Shown: one piece after another, positions 27,820 through 37,332 of the stretch
Numbering within the stretch: the first letter of the stretch is position 1
How the letters are laid out: every line of letters starts with the position of its first letter
Source of the DNA: Nitrosomonas aestuarii
Lineage (GTDB): Bacteria; Pseudomonadota; Gammaproteobacteria; Burkholderiales; Nitrosomonadaceae
Direction: 5' to 3'
Assembly: GCF_003046585.1 (NCBI RefSeq)
Contig: NZ_QAAE01000005.1
Location: forward strand, 144,022-208,021
DNA: 64,000 nt
Notes under the pieces: generated by a model
Told to the model about the DNA's origin: nothing
Seen by the model: only the letters and a program-made list of their open reading frames with translations
The model's database searches: none
Translations under genes and position numbers: made by a program

Positions 27820-30201
27820 TCAAGTAATACCTTGTTGTTGCAGCATATCTTCCTGACCTACCGGGCGATCCAGATAATAGCCTTGTGCAAATTGCACGCC
27901 AAAATCTTGCAGTAGCTGAAGTGTTTCAGCATCTTCAACAAATTCAGCGACCAGCAATTTTTCCAGACCTTGGGCAATGTTTACCATCGCTTTTACAAAA
28001 ATCTGATTTTCATGATTATTCGGCAAATCCCGAATAAACTCACCATCGATTTTTAGAATTTCGACGTTCAGGTATTTTAAATACGTAAAAGTCGAGAACC
28101 CACTTCCAAAATCATCCAAACATATTCTACACCCCGCCTGGTTAATGGCTTCGATGAATCGTTGCGCATCATGCAGGTCGGAAACAGTCTCAGTTTCAGT
28201 TAATTCAATAATCAGCCGCGTTGGAATAACGCCGTAATGGTTTAATTTTCCACTAATATAATCTGGCAATGACGGTTCATCAAAAGAGCGTCCGGAAATA
28301 TTGACTGCAAGCGTGGGTAGTTCAGGATACAAAGCCAGTAACGCAATACTATGATCAAGCACCCAACGATCAATTTCAACAATCTGTGCATTTTTTTCAG
28401 CAAACGGTATAAAAGCACCCGGCATAATTAAATTTTCAGGATCGACGGTATCACGCATGCGTATTAGAACCTCAAAATGGCTGAGTTTACGCGTGTCTAT
28501 ATGGTGAACACCCTGAAAGTGCAATTCGAAGTGGCCACCTTCTAACGCTTGACCAATTCGACGACTCCAGTTCATGCGATTAACCATCTGCACTGAGTTG
28601 CTACGCCCAGGATCATAAATTGACCAAGTATTTTTACCATGATTTTTTGCTTGATACATCGCCGTATCTGCGTGAGCAATCAAATCTTCAACAGTATTTC
28701 CATGTTCCGGAAAAATTGCCACGCCCACGCTGGCGGTTAAACGTAAATTAGTATTGCGAAACCGAAAAGGGATTGATGCAATTTTGCTTATAATGCGTAC
28801 CGGCAAAGCACTGACATCATCGCTTTGTCCCAGTGCGGCAATCAAGGCAAATTCATCACCACCCACACGCGCAAACATTTCAATCCCACGCACCAGGACA
28901 CTGATTTCGTTAGCAGTACGCAATAACACACTGTCACCCACGCCATGCCCAAAAGTGTCGTTGATAAATTTAAACTCATCCAGATCAAAATAAAGTAAGG
29001 CAAATCTATTACTATTACGCTGGTAGGCATTAATCATAAATGTAAGTTGTTTCTGGAATCGATGACGATTATATAATCCGGTAACAGGGTCATGCTCTGC
29101 GAGGTAAAGCAGTTGCTGCGCTGTTTTACGTTCATGGGTTATATCTTCGTACATCCACAGCCGCCCCAATAAACTCTCATCTGTGTCTAATACCGGAAAC
29201 GAAAACTGCGTTAACGTACGTCCATCATCAAAATCAATCTCGAAACGCTCACTCACTTCATACCTATCAATCACTTGAAGAACATGTTGCGAACATTGTT
29301 CCAGACAAACGAAACGATGCAGAAATTGTTTTAACAGATCATCAACATTCAGCCCGATCAAAGGCTTATTGGTATCAATTGCCCATAGTTGAATAAAAGC
29401 AGGATTTGCAAAGGCAATGCGTTTCTTTTTATCTTCAAATAGAACACCGATACTCATCGCCGAAAGCAGTGCACGCATTCGGCTTCGCTCGAGTTCTGCT
29501 GATTCTTTCAATTTCCGTTGTCGTTGTTCGGAATTTTGTAGAGATCCCACCATGTCACGAATACTTCCCAGCAGTGGAAGGATCAAAACCCCACCAAATA
29601 GCAAAATAAAAAATGTCAGTTTAATCAATAAGTCGACATGTTCTTTGTCATCATCGACAAGTTGGTCGTGCAGATTTTCATTTGCATTTTTATGCAGACG
29701 ATTCAACTGTTCCGCGCGGACAAGTGTTGAAAGAACTAATGTTGACAAGTATTCATACTGAACTATATTGTCTAAATCGGTATCATTTAGAAGCGCTGCT
29801 TCTAATAAAGCAATTTCCTCTTGTAATCGTAGCAGCGTATGTTCTGTCGCTGTATCTGCTGTATCCGAAAACTGATATGCCACATCGTTAATAACACTGA
29901 TGTAGCTTTCAATCGAATAAACAGCGTTATCATAAATGCCAACGATCGCCTCACTATTAATCGTGTTGTACTTGATGGTATATCTGATTTTTTGAAGCGT
30001 CGCTATCAATTTGTCCGTATAAGAAATTGTGGGTAAGTGAAGGTAATTTATTTTGTCATAAAGACTTTGTTGCGCCCACATGTGTTTTACCAAGATAACT
30101 GCGAATAGAGCAACAGATATAATCAATAATCCGTTTAATACATAGACCCGATTTAAAATGGACATTTTATGCGTCATCGATTTATTTAAAAGCGATTTCA
30201 C
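27820..30201 (-). CDS. PAS-GGDEF-EAL cyclic-di-GMP protein, membrane-bound
   Basis: A 793-residue signalling protein. The N-terminus has one membrane helix (VLNGLLIISVALFAVILV), a periplasmic four-helix-like region and a second helix (LIKLTFFILLFGGVLILPLL, about 190-210). A PAS-like domain follows (about 240-360), then GGDEF with an intact GGDEF active site (ARVGGDEFALI). The EAL domain has EVLIRMRD, ISGRSF, ELTETETVSD, DDFGSGFSTF and LKIDGEFI. The product inhibition site upstream of GGDEF reads RGIE instead of RxxD. Both activities could be real. The GTG start overlaps the stop of the PhnD-like gene (GTGA), so the two are co-translated. Confidence 0.92.
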   Translation of the reverse strand: MKSLLNKSMTHKMSILNRVYVLNGLLIISVALFAVILVKHMWAQQSLYDKINYLHLPTISYTDKLIATLQKIRYTIKYNTINSEAIVGIYDNAVYSIESYISVINDVAYQFSDTADTATEHTLLRLQEEIALLEAALLNDTDLDNIVQYEYLSTLVLSTLVRAEQLNRLHKNANENLHDQLVDDDKEHVDLLIKLTFFILLFGGVLILPLLGSIRDMVGSLQNSEQRQRKLKESAELERSRMRALLSAMSIGVLFEDKKKRIAFANPAFIQLWAIDTNKPLIGLNVDDLLKQFLHRFVCLEQCSQHVLQVIDRYEVSERFEIDFDDGRTLTQFSFPVLDTDESLLGRLWMYEDITHERKTAQQLLYLAEHDPVTGLYNRHRFQKQLTFMINAYQRNSNRFALLYFDLDEFKFINDTFGHGVGDSVLLRTANEISVLVRGIEMFARVGGDEFALIAALGQSDDVSALPVRIISKIASIPFRFRNTNLRLTASVGVAIFPEHGNTVEDLIAHADTAMYQAKNHGKNTWSIYDPGRSNSVQMVNRMNWSRRIGQALEGGHFELHFQGVHHIDTRKLSHFEVLIRMRDTVDPENLIMPGAFIPFAEKNAQIVEIDRWVLDHSIALLALYPELPTLAVNISGRSFDEPSLPDYISGKLNHYGVIPTRLIIELTETETVSDLHDAQRFIEAINQAGCRICLDDFGSGFSTFTYLKYLNVEILKIDGEFIRDLPNNHENQIFVKAMVNIAQGLEKLLVAEFVEDAETLQLLQDFGVQFAQGYYLDRPVGQEDMLQQQGIT

Positions 30202-31109
30202 TGCGGCGCCATAATTTTCACAGCTTTACGTAAAATCTCGAAATCTTCATTGTTAGCCGGGAGAAAGCCGCTGGTCCCCAATGCGGTTAGAATTTCCTGA
30301 TGCGCCTGGACTCTGGGAGTAAGTGCGAGAAAACTGTCAAGAAGGCGGCCGCGCAGTTCTTTATCAAAGTCCGGCTGAATAGCAAATACATAATTGGTAT
30401 AGACCGGTGTTTCCCAAAGGATACGCACGTCGTTTTTATTCAGGAGGCCATCCTTGATCATGTTTTTTATAATGTCACTATTTGCTGCACCTAAATCAAC
30501 CTGATTGTCACGCACCCAAAAAGCGGTTGTATCATGGCCACCGGAATAGCGCACCTCGCTAAAAAATTTTTCAGGTCTGATATTACGGTTGTGAAGAAAA
30601 TAACGTGGCATGACATGGCCAGAAGTTGACAACGCGTCACCAAAGCTGAATCGTTCCCCTTTAAAGTCTTCAATTTTTTGCTTGGTATTGTTAGGATGCG
30701 TTAAGAATACTGTGCTAAAGTTAAGATCAATATCACGCATAATCAGTGGCACAGCTTTAGTCTCGCGTTGTGTCATGACAAAAGTATAGCCACCGAAAAA
30801 TGCCATATCGATTTTTTTTGTTGTAAATTGGCGCACCAGTTCCCGATAGTCAGTTGGGATCAGCAACTCAATGCGTATACCTGCTTTACGTTCGAGATAG
30901 CGCATCAATGGACTAAATCGTTGCTTAATCATTTCAGGAGAACTATCAGGAAGAACGCCAAGCTTTAAGATTTGATGTGCTGGCATGCCGTTTTGCACCG
31001 TATCAGCATAAGCTGCTGTCAGCATAGCAATCCAGCAAAACAAAACACCTAAGACTACCCTGCGAAACCGGTCAACATTCCATCTGCCAGTCAATTGCAT
31101 TTTTTTCAT
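30198..31109 (-). CDS. PhnD-like periplasmic phosphate/phosphonate-binding protein
   Basis: A 303-residue substrate-binding protein of the PhnD/SsuA-like type. A signal peptide (VVLGVLFCWIAMLTAAYA) follows the chosen ATG at 31109. The mature part has LKLGVLPDSSPEMIKQRFSPLMRYLERKAG, IPTDYRELVRQF, DMAFFGGYTFVM, FGDALSTSGHVMPRYFL and SGGHDTTAFWVRDNQVDLGAANS, all family motifs. The frame extends another 67 codons upstream, but that extension would bury the signal peptide. There is no ABC permease or ATPase next to it. Instead it overlaps the GGDEF-EAL gene by 4 bases, so it probably serves as the sensory partner of that protein instead of as a transporter component. Confidence 0.88.
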   Translation of the reverse strand: MKKMQLTGRWNVDRFRRVVLGVLFCWIAMLTAAYADTVQNGMPAHQILKLGVLPDSSPEMIKQRFSPLMRYLERKAGIRIELLIPTDYRELVRQFTTKKIDMAFFGGYTFVMTQRETKAVPLIMRDIDLNFSTVFLTHPNNTKQKIEDFKGERFSFGDALSTSGHVMPRYFLHNRNIRPEKFFSEVRYSGGHDTTAFWVRDNQVDLGAANSDIIKNMIKDGLLNKNDVRILWETPVYTNYVFAIQPDFDKELRGRLLDSFLALTPRVQAHQEILTALGTSGFLPANNEDFEILRKAVKIMAPQ

Positions 31110-31379
31110 CAAGCCGGCTGCATGAATCGGTCGATAAACTGCGGCGAAATCAATGGCTTTCTTTTTCATATCCGGCACAATAATAACTCTATTCTTGATG
31201 AGGATAACAGAATAAATAAAAATTGATAAACAGAAATGCGCCGACCAGCACAATCTTGAGGGCCGTGAAGTGCTCAAATATTTGGCATTACCTGGCCACT
31301 CCATCATCATTACTATGTTGATGAAGTACTGGCATCAGGCTGTAATTTCCTGCTTCAATACCTTTCTGTTAGCTCTGAA

Positions 31380-32495
31380 ATGAACAAATACCACGTCATC
31401 CTCAAAAACAGCATTAGGGATTTTTGTCCGGCAAATTTTGCCATGGTAATGGCCACTGGCATCATGTCGATTGCCTTTGAAATGATGAATTTTCCCGGTA
31501 TAGCAAGGGTGTTATGCACGCTTAATGGAGTGCTATATCTGATACTATGTATTATCCTGGCTACGCGGATAATGTTTTTTCTACCTAACTTGGTGGCCGA
31601 CCTTAAAAACTTCCAACGCGTATTTCTTTTTCTGACGTTCGTAGTTGGAACTAATACCGTCGGAATACAGTTGATTATTTTTTTTCAAATGACGGCGCTG
31701 GCAGCTTTATTATGGGTAGTCGCTTTGACCGGATGGCTCATATGCGTCTATTTTATCTGTTTCAATTTCATTCAGAAAAAAATCATTTTTCATGAAACCG
31801 TAAACGGCACAACCTTGCTACTTGCCGTCAGCACTGTTTCGATATCTTTACTGGGCGTTCGTCTTCTGGATACGGTTCATTTACAGGTCGATTTTCTTTA
31901 TTCTGTCATGGCCGGATTCTGGGCACTGGGCTTCGTTCTTTATTTCATTATCATAACGCCATTGATCTATCGTCTATTTTTCGTACGATTTGAAATTAGA
32001 GATTGGAGCGCGCCTTACTGGATCTGTATGGGAGCAACAGCGATTATCACTCTGGCCGGTTGCGAGTTCATCGCTCGCATACCTGGCATGCCAACATGGG
32101 AAGGCAACCAAAAGACCGTTTTTGGGATAACTATGATTGCATGGATCATTGGAACATCGTGGATTCCCTATCTACTGTTCATGGATATCCGAAAATTCAC
32201 CCATGTGAACATCACAACTTCAGCGCCCATATGGATAAAAATTTTCCCATGGGCAAGGTTGGCGTTTGGTACGCAATATCACGCCTATGAACTTTCATCA
32301 TGGAGCAGGGTCTTTCCCATGGGGATGTATACTGTCAGCACACTTCTCCTCGCAAGCGCCGCAGACTTGGATGCTTTGGCGATTATTTCCCGATACTGGT
32401 GCTGGTTTGCGTTACTGATTTGGTCACTGACATGTACTGGCATGCTACGTTGTATTATCTATAAAATGATCTATTATGAAACCATACAAAACTAG
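31380..32495 (+). CDS. SLAC1/TehA (TDT) family anion channel or transporter
   Basis: Polytopic inner-membrane protein of 371 residues with about ten hydrophobic helices. The start RDFCPANFAMVMATGIMSIAFE is the typical first segment of the tellurite-resistance/dicarboxylate (TDT) family, whose members include TehA and the plant anion channel SLAC1. The conserved central Phe-gated helices are compatible with the later segments (VDFLYSVMAGFWALGFVLYF, WSRVFPMGMYTVSTLLLA). The substrate is not evident; nitrate, chloride, sulfite and malate are known for relatives. It points toward the nitrosocyanin gene and converges with it. Confidence 0.85.
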   Translation: MNKYHVILKNSIRDFCPANFAMVMATGIMSIAFEMMNFPGIARVLCTLNGVLYLILCIILATRIMFFLPNLVADLKNFQRVFLFLTFVVGTNTVGIQLIIFFQMTALAALLWVVALTGWLICVYFICFNFIQKKIIFHETVNGTTLLLAVSTVSISLLGVRLLDTVHLQVDFLYSVMAGFWALGFVLYFIIITPLIYRLFFVRFEIRDWSAPYWICMGATAIITLAGCEFIARIPGMPTWEGNQKTVFGITMIAWIIGTSWIPYLLFMDIRKFTHVNITTSAPIWIKIFPWARLAFGTQYHAYELSSWSRVFPMGMYTVSTLLLASAADLDALAIISRYWCWFALLIWSLTCTGMLRCIIYKMIYYETIQN

Positions 32496-32609
32496 CAGGT
32501 ACAGATAAAAAGCACGTTGTACTTATGCCATGCGCTCACATTTAATAATTTTGAGTAGGCAAACATGCAATGGAAGACCAGTGCCGAATCGCGTATTAAA
32601 AACACTGTA

Positions 32610-32638
32610 AATTAAAATGGCCGGATTCAACCGGCCAT
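32610..32638 (-). terminator. Rho-independent terminator of the nitrosocyanin gene
   Basis: On the minus strand the arms ATGGCCGG and CCGGCCAT form a perfect 8-bp, mostly GC stem with a 6-base loop, directly followed by TTTTAATTT. It lies 66 bases past the nitrosocyanin stop. On the plus strand, the direction of the TehA-like gene, there is no T-run, so it acts mainly for nitrosocyanin. Confidence 0.8.
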
Positions 32639-32703
32639 CCAAAAAACGTACTAGTGGAATCTGCGGCTACGTTTAATGTTACCGCAAAGATACCTGGAAG
32701 CCG

Positions 32704-33120
32704 TTATTCTATAACGTTCAGCGTTCCCGGCAAATGGATATTTTTGGGGTGCAGCTGACACCAGATAGTGAAAGCACCTGCTTTATCTGCTGTAAAAGCG
32801 ATGGTTTTGGTTTCACCTGCTTTGATTACCTCCTGGATGCCATATTCGTCAATAGAGAAACCTTCGCTGATCGGCGATTTGTTTTCTACGGTAATTTTTA
32901 CCTTGGCTCCTTTATGGACAGCCAATGCTTCAGGTTCGTTAAGTACATTAAAAGCACGTATATTCTTAACGGTAACACCTTCGACATTGAGTTCAGGGAT
33001 GGTAGTGTCATAAGCGTTCATAATGACCTTAAAACTTCTTTCAGCAGCTTGCGCGGTACCTGCGGCCAACAATAACGCAAATACCAAACTCATACATAAC
33101 ATTTGAGTTAATTTCATCAT
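32704..33120 (-). CDS. ncyA: Nitrosocyanin (red copper protein)
   Basis: Periplasmic mononuclear copper protein found only in ammonia-oxidising bacteria. It has 138 residues with a signal peptide ending TAQA. The mature sequence contains [20 protein letters not shown] and [16 protein letters not shown], and [19 protein letters not shown] near the end. These match the known Nitrosomonas europaea protein closely. The copper ligands are visible: Glu in SEGFSID, and Cys, His and His in [10 protein letters not shown]. An ATG at 33135 is in frame, but its first codons contain the GGAGG that lies eight bases before the ATG at 33120, so the later start is correct. The function is debated; electron transfer or NO chemistry has been suggested. 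Confidence 0.97.
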   Translation of the reverse strand: MMKLTQMLCMSLVFALLLAAGTAQAAERSFKVIMNAYDTTIPELNVEGVTVKNIRAFNVLNEPEALAVHKGAKVKITVENKSPISEGFSIDEYGIQEVIKAGETKTIAFTADKAGAFTIWCQLHPKNIHLPGTLNVIE

Positions 33121-33421
33121 TCGAATTTCCTCCATTCAAATTTAAGATTTATAAAATAGCATTCACCTTGCTCTTGTGATGCTACAATTTAACGGCAGCA
33201 CCCCCGGACAATATGAAACAACTTGCCGATTGATAACTTGCACGTTGCCTGAATTGTAACGCAGCTGTATTTCAATTTGATGTATTTGTACCAACAATTC
33301 TCCATATTTTGCCGTGAGCAGCAAGAAGCGCCGATTACGATCTTTGATGCAGGATTCCTTTTTTTTGTGTTAATTTGCCTTTGGCATACTATTGAGGCTC
33401 AGACTTCAGGAATTAAAAAAC
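33121..33421. other. Divergent promoter region, nitrosocyanin and glk
   Basis: About 300 bases between the nitrosocyanin start (minus) and the glucokinase start (plus). It must contain both promoters. No good inverted repeat or clear -35/-10 pair was identified by eye. Confidence 0.5.
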
Positions 33422-34432
33422 GTGAATAAACAACTGATCTATGGCGACATTGGCGGCACTAAAACCCTGTTGCAGATAGCTGAACTCAAAAATGGCACCG
33501 TTCACGAACAGGGGGCTCATCGGTATCGTAGTAGTGAATACAGCGATTTCGCTGATATCCTCACAGATTTCCTGGATAGAATCAGCGCAACCGGAATCCA
33601 CTGCAAACCGATAACAGCCTGTTTTGCCGTGGCAGGCCCTGTGGTTGCACAACAGGCACAGTTAACCAATTTGCCCTGGCAAATGAGTGCCGCTCAGATC
33701 GCACAGACTTTTCTAATTCCTCACGTCAAGCTGCTGAATGATTTTGAAGCAGCTGCTCTGGCCGTAGAAATACTGACGCCCAGTGATCTGGCCTCCTTAC
33801 AACAGGGTCGAGAACAGGCGCATGCCATGCGCGTTATACTCGGCGCGGGTACTGGAATGGGTGTGGCTTGGCTTGCATGGCAAAAAGACAGCTATCAGCC
33901 TATATCAACAGAAGCGGGTCATGTCGATTTTGCACCCACAAGTGCTTTGCAGATACGGTTGTTAGAAACACTGCAAAAAAAATTCCCGCATGTTTCAGTT
34001 GAACGCCTGTTATCCGGTGCCGGTTTAACCCATATATTTAATTTTCTGCAAACTACTTCAACTGAGTTCTCAAGTCCTGCGCCCAGTCATCTGGACGAAG
34101 AAGACAGTGGTGCAACTGTAACAGCACTTGCAATCGAACAAAATCATCCAGTCGCGGTGCGGTCTCTGGAGTTGTTTGCTGAAATCTATGGCGCCTATGC
34201 TGGCAATCTGGCGCTTACCGGACTATGTCGAAATGGTGTATATATTGCCGGCGGCATTGCTCCCAGAATTATTCACATTCTTCGCGCCGGAGGCTTTATG
34301 CGTGCATTTTGTAATAAAGGGCGATTCTCCAAACTAATGCACGACATCCCGGTGCAGGTGATTACAAATCCATCAGTCAGCCTACTGGGTGCCAAAAGAA
34401 AAGCGCAGGATTTATTGCACGTACAGACTTGA
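33422..34432 (+). CDS. glk: Glucokinase
   Basis: ATP-dependent phosphorylation of glucose, ROK-unrelated bacterial Glk family, 336 residues. The phosphate-binding start is YGDIGGTKTLLQIAEL, the AVAGPV and LNDFEAAALAVE segments are typical, and GAGTGMGVAW and STEAGHVDFAP contain glucose-binding residues (Glu and His). IAGGIAPRI near the end is the adenosine motif. The GTG at 33422 is preferred, since it has an AGGA ten bases ahead; a TTG at 33392 is possible. It is followed by the glucan phosphorylase gene after a repeat-bearing gap. Confidence 0.94.
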   Translation: MNKQLIYGDIGGTKTLLQIAELKNGTVHEQGAHRYRSSEYSDFADILTDFLDRISATGIHCKPITACFAVAGPVVAQQAQLTNLPWQMSAAQIAQTFLIPHVKLLNDFEAAALAVEILTPSDLASLQQGREQAHAMRVILGAGTGMGVAWLAWQKDSYQPISTEAGHVDFAPTSALQIRLLETLQKKFPHVSVERLLSGAGLTHIFNFLQTTSTEFSSPAPSHLDEEDSGATVTALAIEQNHPVAVRSLELFAEIYGAYAGNLALTGLCRNGVYIAGGIAPRIIHILRAGGFMRAFCNKGRFSKLMHDIPVQVITNPSVSLLGAKRKAQDLLHVQT

Positions 34433-34551
34433 GGTTTATAAAATTAAGGACGTTAATCAGAAAGCACACACAGTATTGTTAAAACTCGAATTCGTTTACA
34501 ATTTCGGTGTTAATAATTGACTCGATATGTCCATTTGCGCGCTTCACACGC

Positions 34552-34687
34552 CGCTTTTTTTACGCAACACGCTACATACCTCGCCCTGCAGGTCGGCTTT
34601 CAGCCGTTCAAAATCTGTTTTCGGCAATTTTGCCGTCAACTATTGCCTGGAACTTGGATGAGCTCACAACGGATTTCAACAGCCTTT
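34552..34687. repeat. Dispersed intergenic repeat, copy C (diverged)
   Basis: Shares ACCTCGCCCT, then a CGGCTTTCAGCC block and a CAAAATCTGTTTTCGGCA-like block, with copy B, and ends in GGATTTCAACAGCC, equivalent to the right inverted end. The left end is not preserved. It lies between glk and glgP, 38 bases before the latter's start. Confidence 0.5.
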
Positions 34688-34724
34688 TAATAGTCTGTTT
34701 TCTTATTCTCCCGCGGGGATTTAT

Positions 34725-37280
34725 ATGTTTTCAAAAACCACATTCACAATCACAATCAACCCAAAAATACCGTCCCGTTTGGAACGTCTGGAAGAATTGG
34801 CCAATAACCTATGGTATAGCTGGGACCGCGCGACGCGCATGCTTTTTTCCCGGCTTGATCCTATCTTGTGGGGTGCTGTGGGACATAATCCTAAAGCATT
34901 TCTCAAGCGTGCAGATGAGTCCGTACTGCTCAAAGCCGCGGAAGACCCTACTTTCCTGGCCACCTACGACAGCATTTTATCCACCTTTGATTCATATCTT
35001 TATGAACCATCGCATCAGGATAAAACCAACGGTTTGCTTCTAAAAGACCAAATCGCTTATTTCTGTTTTGAATTCGGTTTTCATGAAAGTTTACCCATCT
35101 ACTCAGGCGGTCTAGGTATTCTGGCTGGCGATCACTGCAAAGCAGCAAGCGACTTGCATTTACCCTTTGTCGCTGTAGGACTGCTTTACCGTCAAGGCTA
35201 TTTCCTTCAGACCATCGATAATCAGGGAAAGCAGTTGGCCATCTATACCGACTCGGACTTCGAAGACCTGCCGGTTACGTCCGTTTTGCATGACGATGGA
35301 TCGGAGATGCGTATAGAAGTGGCATTACCGGACCGCAAAGTCACGGTAAAAATATGGATGGTAAAAATAGGCCGCGCAAAACTATATCTGCTGGATACCG
35401 ATTTGCCGGAAAATTCACCACAGGATCGCAATATCACCCATAAGCTGTACGGTGGCGACAAAACCATGCGCATAGAACAGGAAATTATCCTGGGTGTGGG
35501 CGGTGTGCGTGCTCTACATGAAATGGGCATTAAACCCACCATATGGCATATTAATGAGGGGCATGCCGCATTTATGATACTCGAACGTGCGCGTACGCTG
35601 ATGCGGCAAAACCTGGATTTCGACAGCGCACTGGAAGCAGTAGCAGCCAATACGATTTTTACCACCCATACCGCAGTACCCGCCGGACATGATCATTTCA
35701 GCGAAGAAATGATGCAAACTTATTTTGAACCTTTTTATCATGATTTGAATATCACCCGAGAAACATTTATGGCGCTTGGTCATACCGTCGATCATCGGGA
35801 CTTCAACATGACTGCCCTCGCTATTCGCGGTTCGCGCACTCATAACGGTGTCAGCAAAATACACGGCAATGTATCCGCCCATATCTGCCGGGATTTGTGG
35901 CCACAGATCGAGCCGGAAGAAAATCCCATAAACTACGTTACTAACGGCGTACATGTACCAACTTTTCTTGCACAGGAATGGTCCGATTTATTTGACCGTT
36001 ATTTGGGATACGACTGGCGCAGCAAAATGTGTGAGGCCACGTTCTGGGAACGAATTCATGATATACCTGACCATATGTTCTGGAGCATTCGACAATCGTT
36101 AAAATCACAAATGCTGTTTGGGGTTCGCGATCGTCTGGCTGAACAAAACACACGCAATCACGGGTCCGATGCTCACTTGGATCGATTGCTTAAATTTACC
36201 GACCCTATCAATCCCAATATTTTAACTATCGGCTTCGCACGCCGCTTCGCAACGTACAAACGCGCCACGTTGTTATTCGAAAACCTGGGCTGGTTACGGA
36301 AAATCGTACTCGATGAAGAACGTCCCGTTTTACTGATCTTTGCCGGCAAAGCACATCCGGCTGACGAGCCGGGACAGGATCTGATCCGGCGTATCAGCCA
36401 GATCGCGCACATGCCGGAATTTGAAGGCAAACTGTTGCTCGTTGAAGGATATGATTTACGCCTTGCCAGAAGACTGGTTTCAGGCGTGGATGTCTGGCTC
36501 AACAACCCGATATTTCCCCTGGAGGCCAGCGGCACATCGGGCATTAAAGCCGGGATCAATGGCTCGATCAATTTGAGTATTCTTGATGGCTGGTGGGAAG
36601 AAGGTTATAACGGCCATAATGGCTGGGCCATCAAACCGGGCCCAAAAAATATGGAAGCAGTACTGCGCGATCAGGAGGAAAGTCAGGCGCTTTATGAAAT
36701 CCTTCAAGACCAGGTCATTCCTCTTTATTATAATCGCAGCAAACTAGGTTATTCACCGGAATGGGTAAAAATGGCCAAACACTCAATGGTCTCACTGCTA
36801 CCGCGCTTCAGCGCCTCGCGCATGGTAACAGAATATTTGAAAAATTTTTATCGCCCGGCCAGCTATCAGCATGAACGCTATACACCCAACGGCTTTGAAG
36901 GCGCCCGGGAAATCGCAATCTGGAAAAACCGAATCAGAAATGCATGGAACGGTGTTCATATTCGCCGTATTAACATGCCGCACAACCGTGCGAACTTTAA
37001 TGACGTTTTAAATTTCAAAATAGCTGCTCAATTAAGCGGTCTACAACCTGAAGATGTCGTCATGGAACTGCTCATATGCCGTCAATACAAAAAAACCCGG
37101 CTCAATAATTTTAACCGTTTTTGTTTTAAATTTACGAAGGTTCAAGATGGCAATGAACATATCTTTGAACTCGATCTGGCACCTGAATTCTGCGGCAAAC
37201 AAGAGTATTACATTCGCATCTATCCATACCATCAATTACTCACGCATCCACTGGAAATGGGCATGATGATTTGGTTGTAG
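34725..37280 (+). CDS. glgP: Alpha-glucan phosphorylase
   Basis: PLP-dependent enzyme that releases glucose-1-phosphate from glycogen or maltodextrin, 851 residues. It belongs to the short bacterial/archaeal GlgP group with an N-terminal DUF3417-type extension (LEELANNLWYSWDRATRMLF). Catalytic landmarks are GGLGILAGDHCKAASDL, IWHINEGHAAFM, TTHTAVPAGHDHF, ARRFATYKRATLL, and the PLP-lysine segment EASGTSGIKAGINGSINLS near residue 600 (the family usually has SGMKA.MNG). LDGWWEEGYNG follows. It is followed by a DUF5752-like gene and a TreT-like glycosyltransferase in an apparent operon. Confidence 0.93.
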   Translation: MFSKTTFTITINPKIPSRLERLEELANNLWYSWDRATRMLFSRLDPILWGAVGHNPKAFLKRADESVLLKAAEDPTFLATYDSILSTFDSYLYEPSHQDKTNGLLLKDQIAYFCFEFGFHESLPIYSGGLGILAGDHCKAASDLHLPFVAVGLLYRQGYFLQTIDNQGKQLAIYTDSDFEDLPVTSVLHDDGSEMRIEVALPDRKVTVKIWMVKIGRAKLYLLDTDLPENSPQDRNITHKLYGGDKTMRIEQEIILGVGGVRALHEMGIKPTIWHINEGHAAFMILERARTLMRQNLDFDSALEAVAANTIFTTHTAVPAGHDHFSEEMMQTYFEPFYHDLNITRETFMALGHTVDHRDFNMTALAIRGSRTHNGVSKIHGNVSAHICRDLWPQIEPEENPINYVTNGVHVPTFLAQEWSDLFDRYLGYDWRSKMCEATFWERIHDIPDHMFWSIRQSLKSQMLFGVRDRLAEQNTRNHGSDAHLDRLLKFTDPINPNILTIGFARRFATYKRATLLFENLGWLRKIVLDEERPVLLIFAGKAHPADEPGQDLIRRISQIAHMPEFEGKLLLVEGYDLRLARRLVSGVDVWLNNPIFPLEASGTSGIKAGINGSINLSILDGWWEEGYNGHNGWAIKPGPKNMEAVLRDQEESQALYEILQDQVIPLYYNRSKLGYSPEWVKMAKHSMVSLLPRFSASRMVTEYLKNFYRPASYQHERYTPNGFEGAREIAIWKNRIRNAWNGVHIRRINMPHNRANFNDVLNFKIAAQLSGLQPEDVVMELLICRQYKKTRLNNFNRFCFKFTKVQDGNEHIFELDLAPEFCGKQEYYIRIYPYHQLLTHPLEMGMMIWL

Positions 37281-37332
37281 ATGTAAGGTCTGAATTGGTT
37301 AACACCGCAACAAACACAAGAGGAAACACTTT

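Noticed and set aside
31110..31310. 67-codon N-terminal extension of the PhnD-like protein
   Set aside because: It would place a normal signal peptide in the middle of the protein, so the later ATG is more likely.
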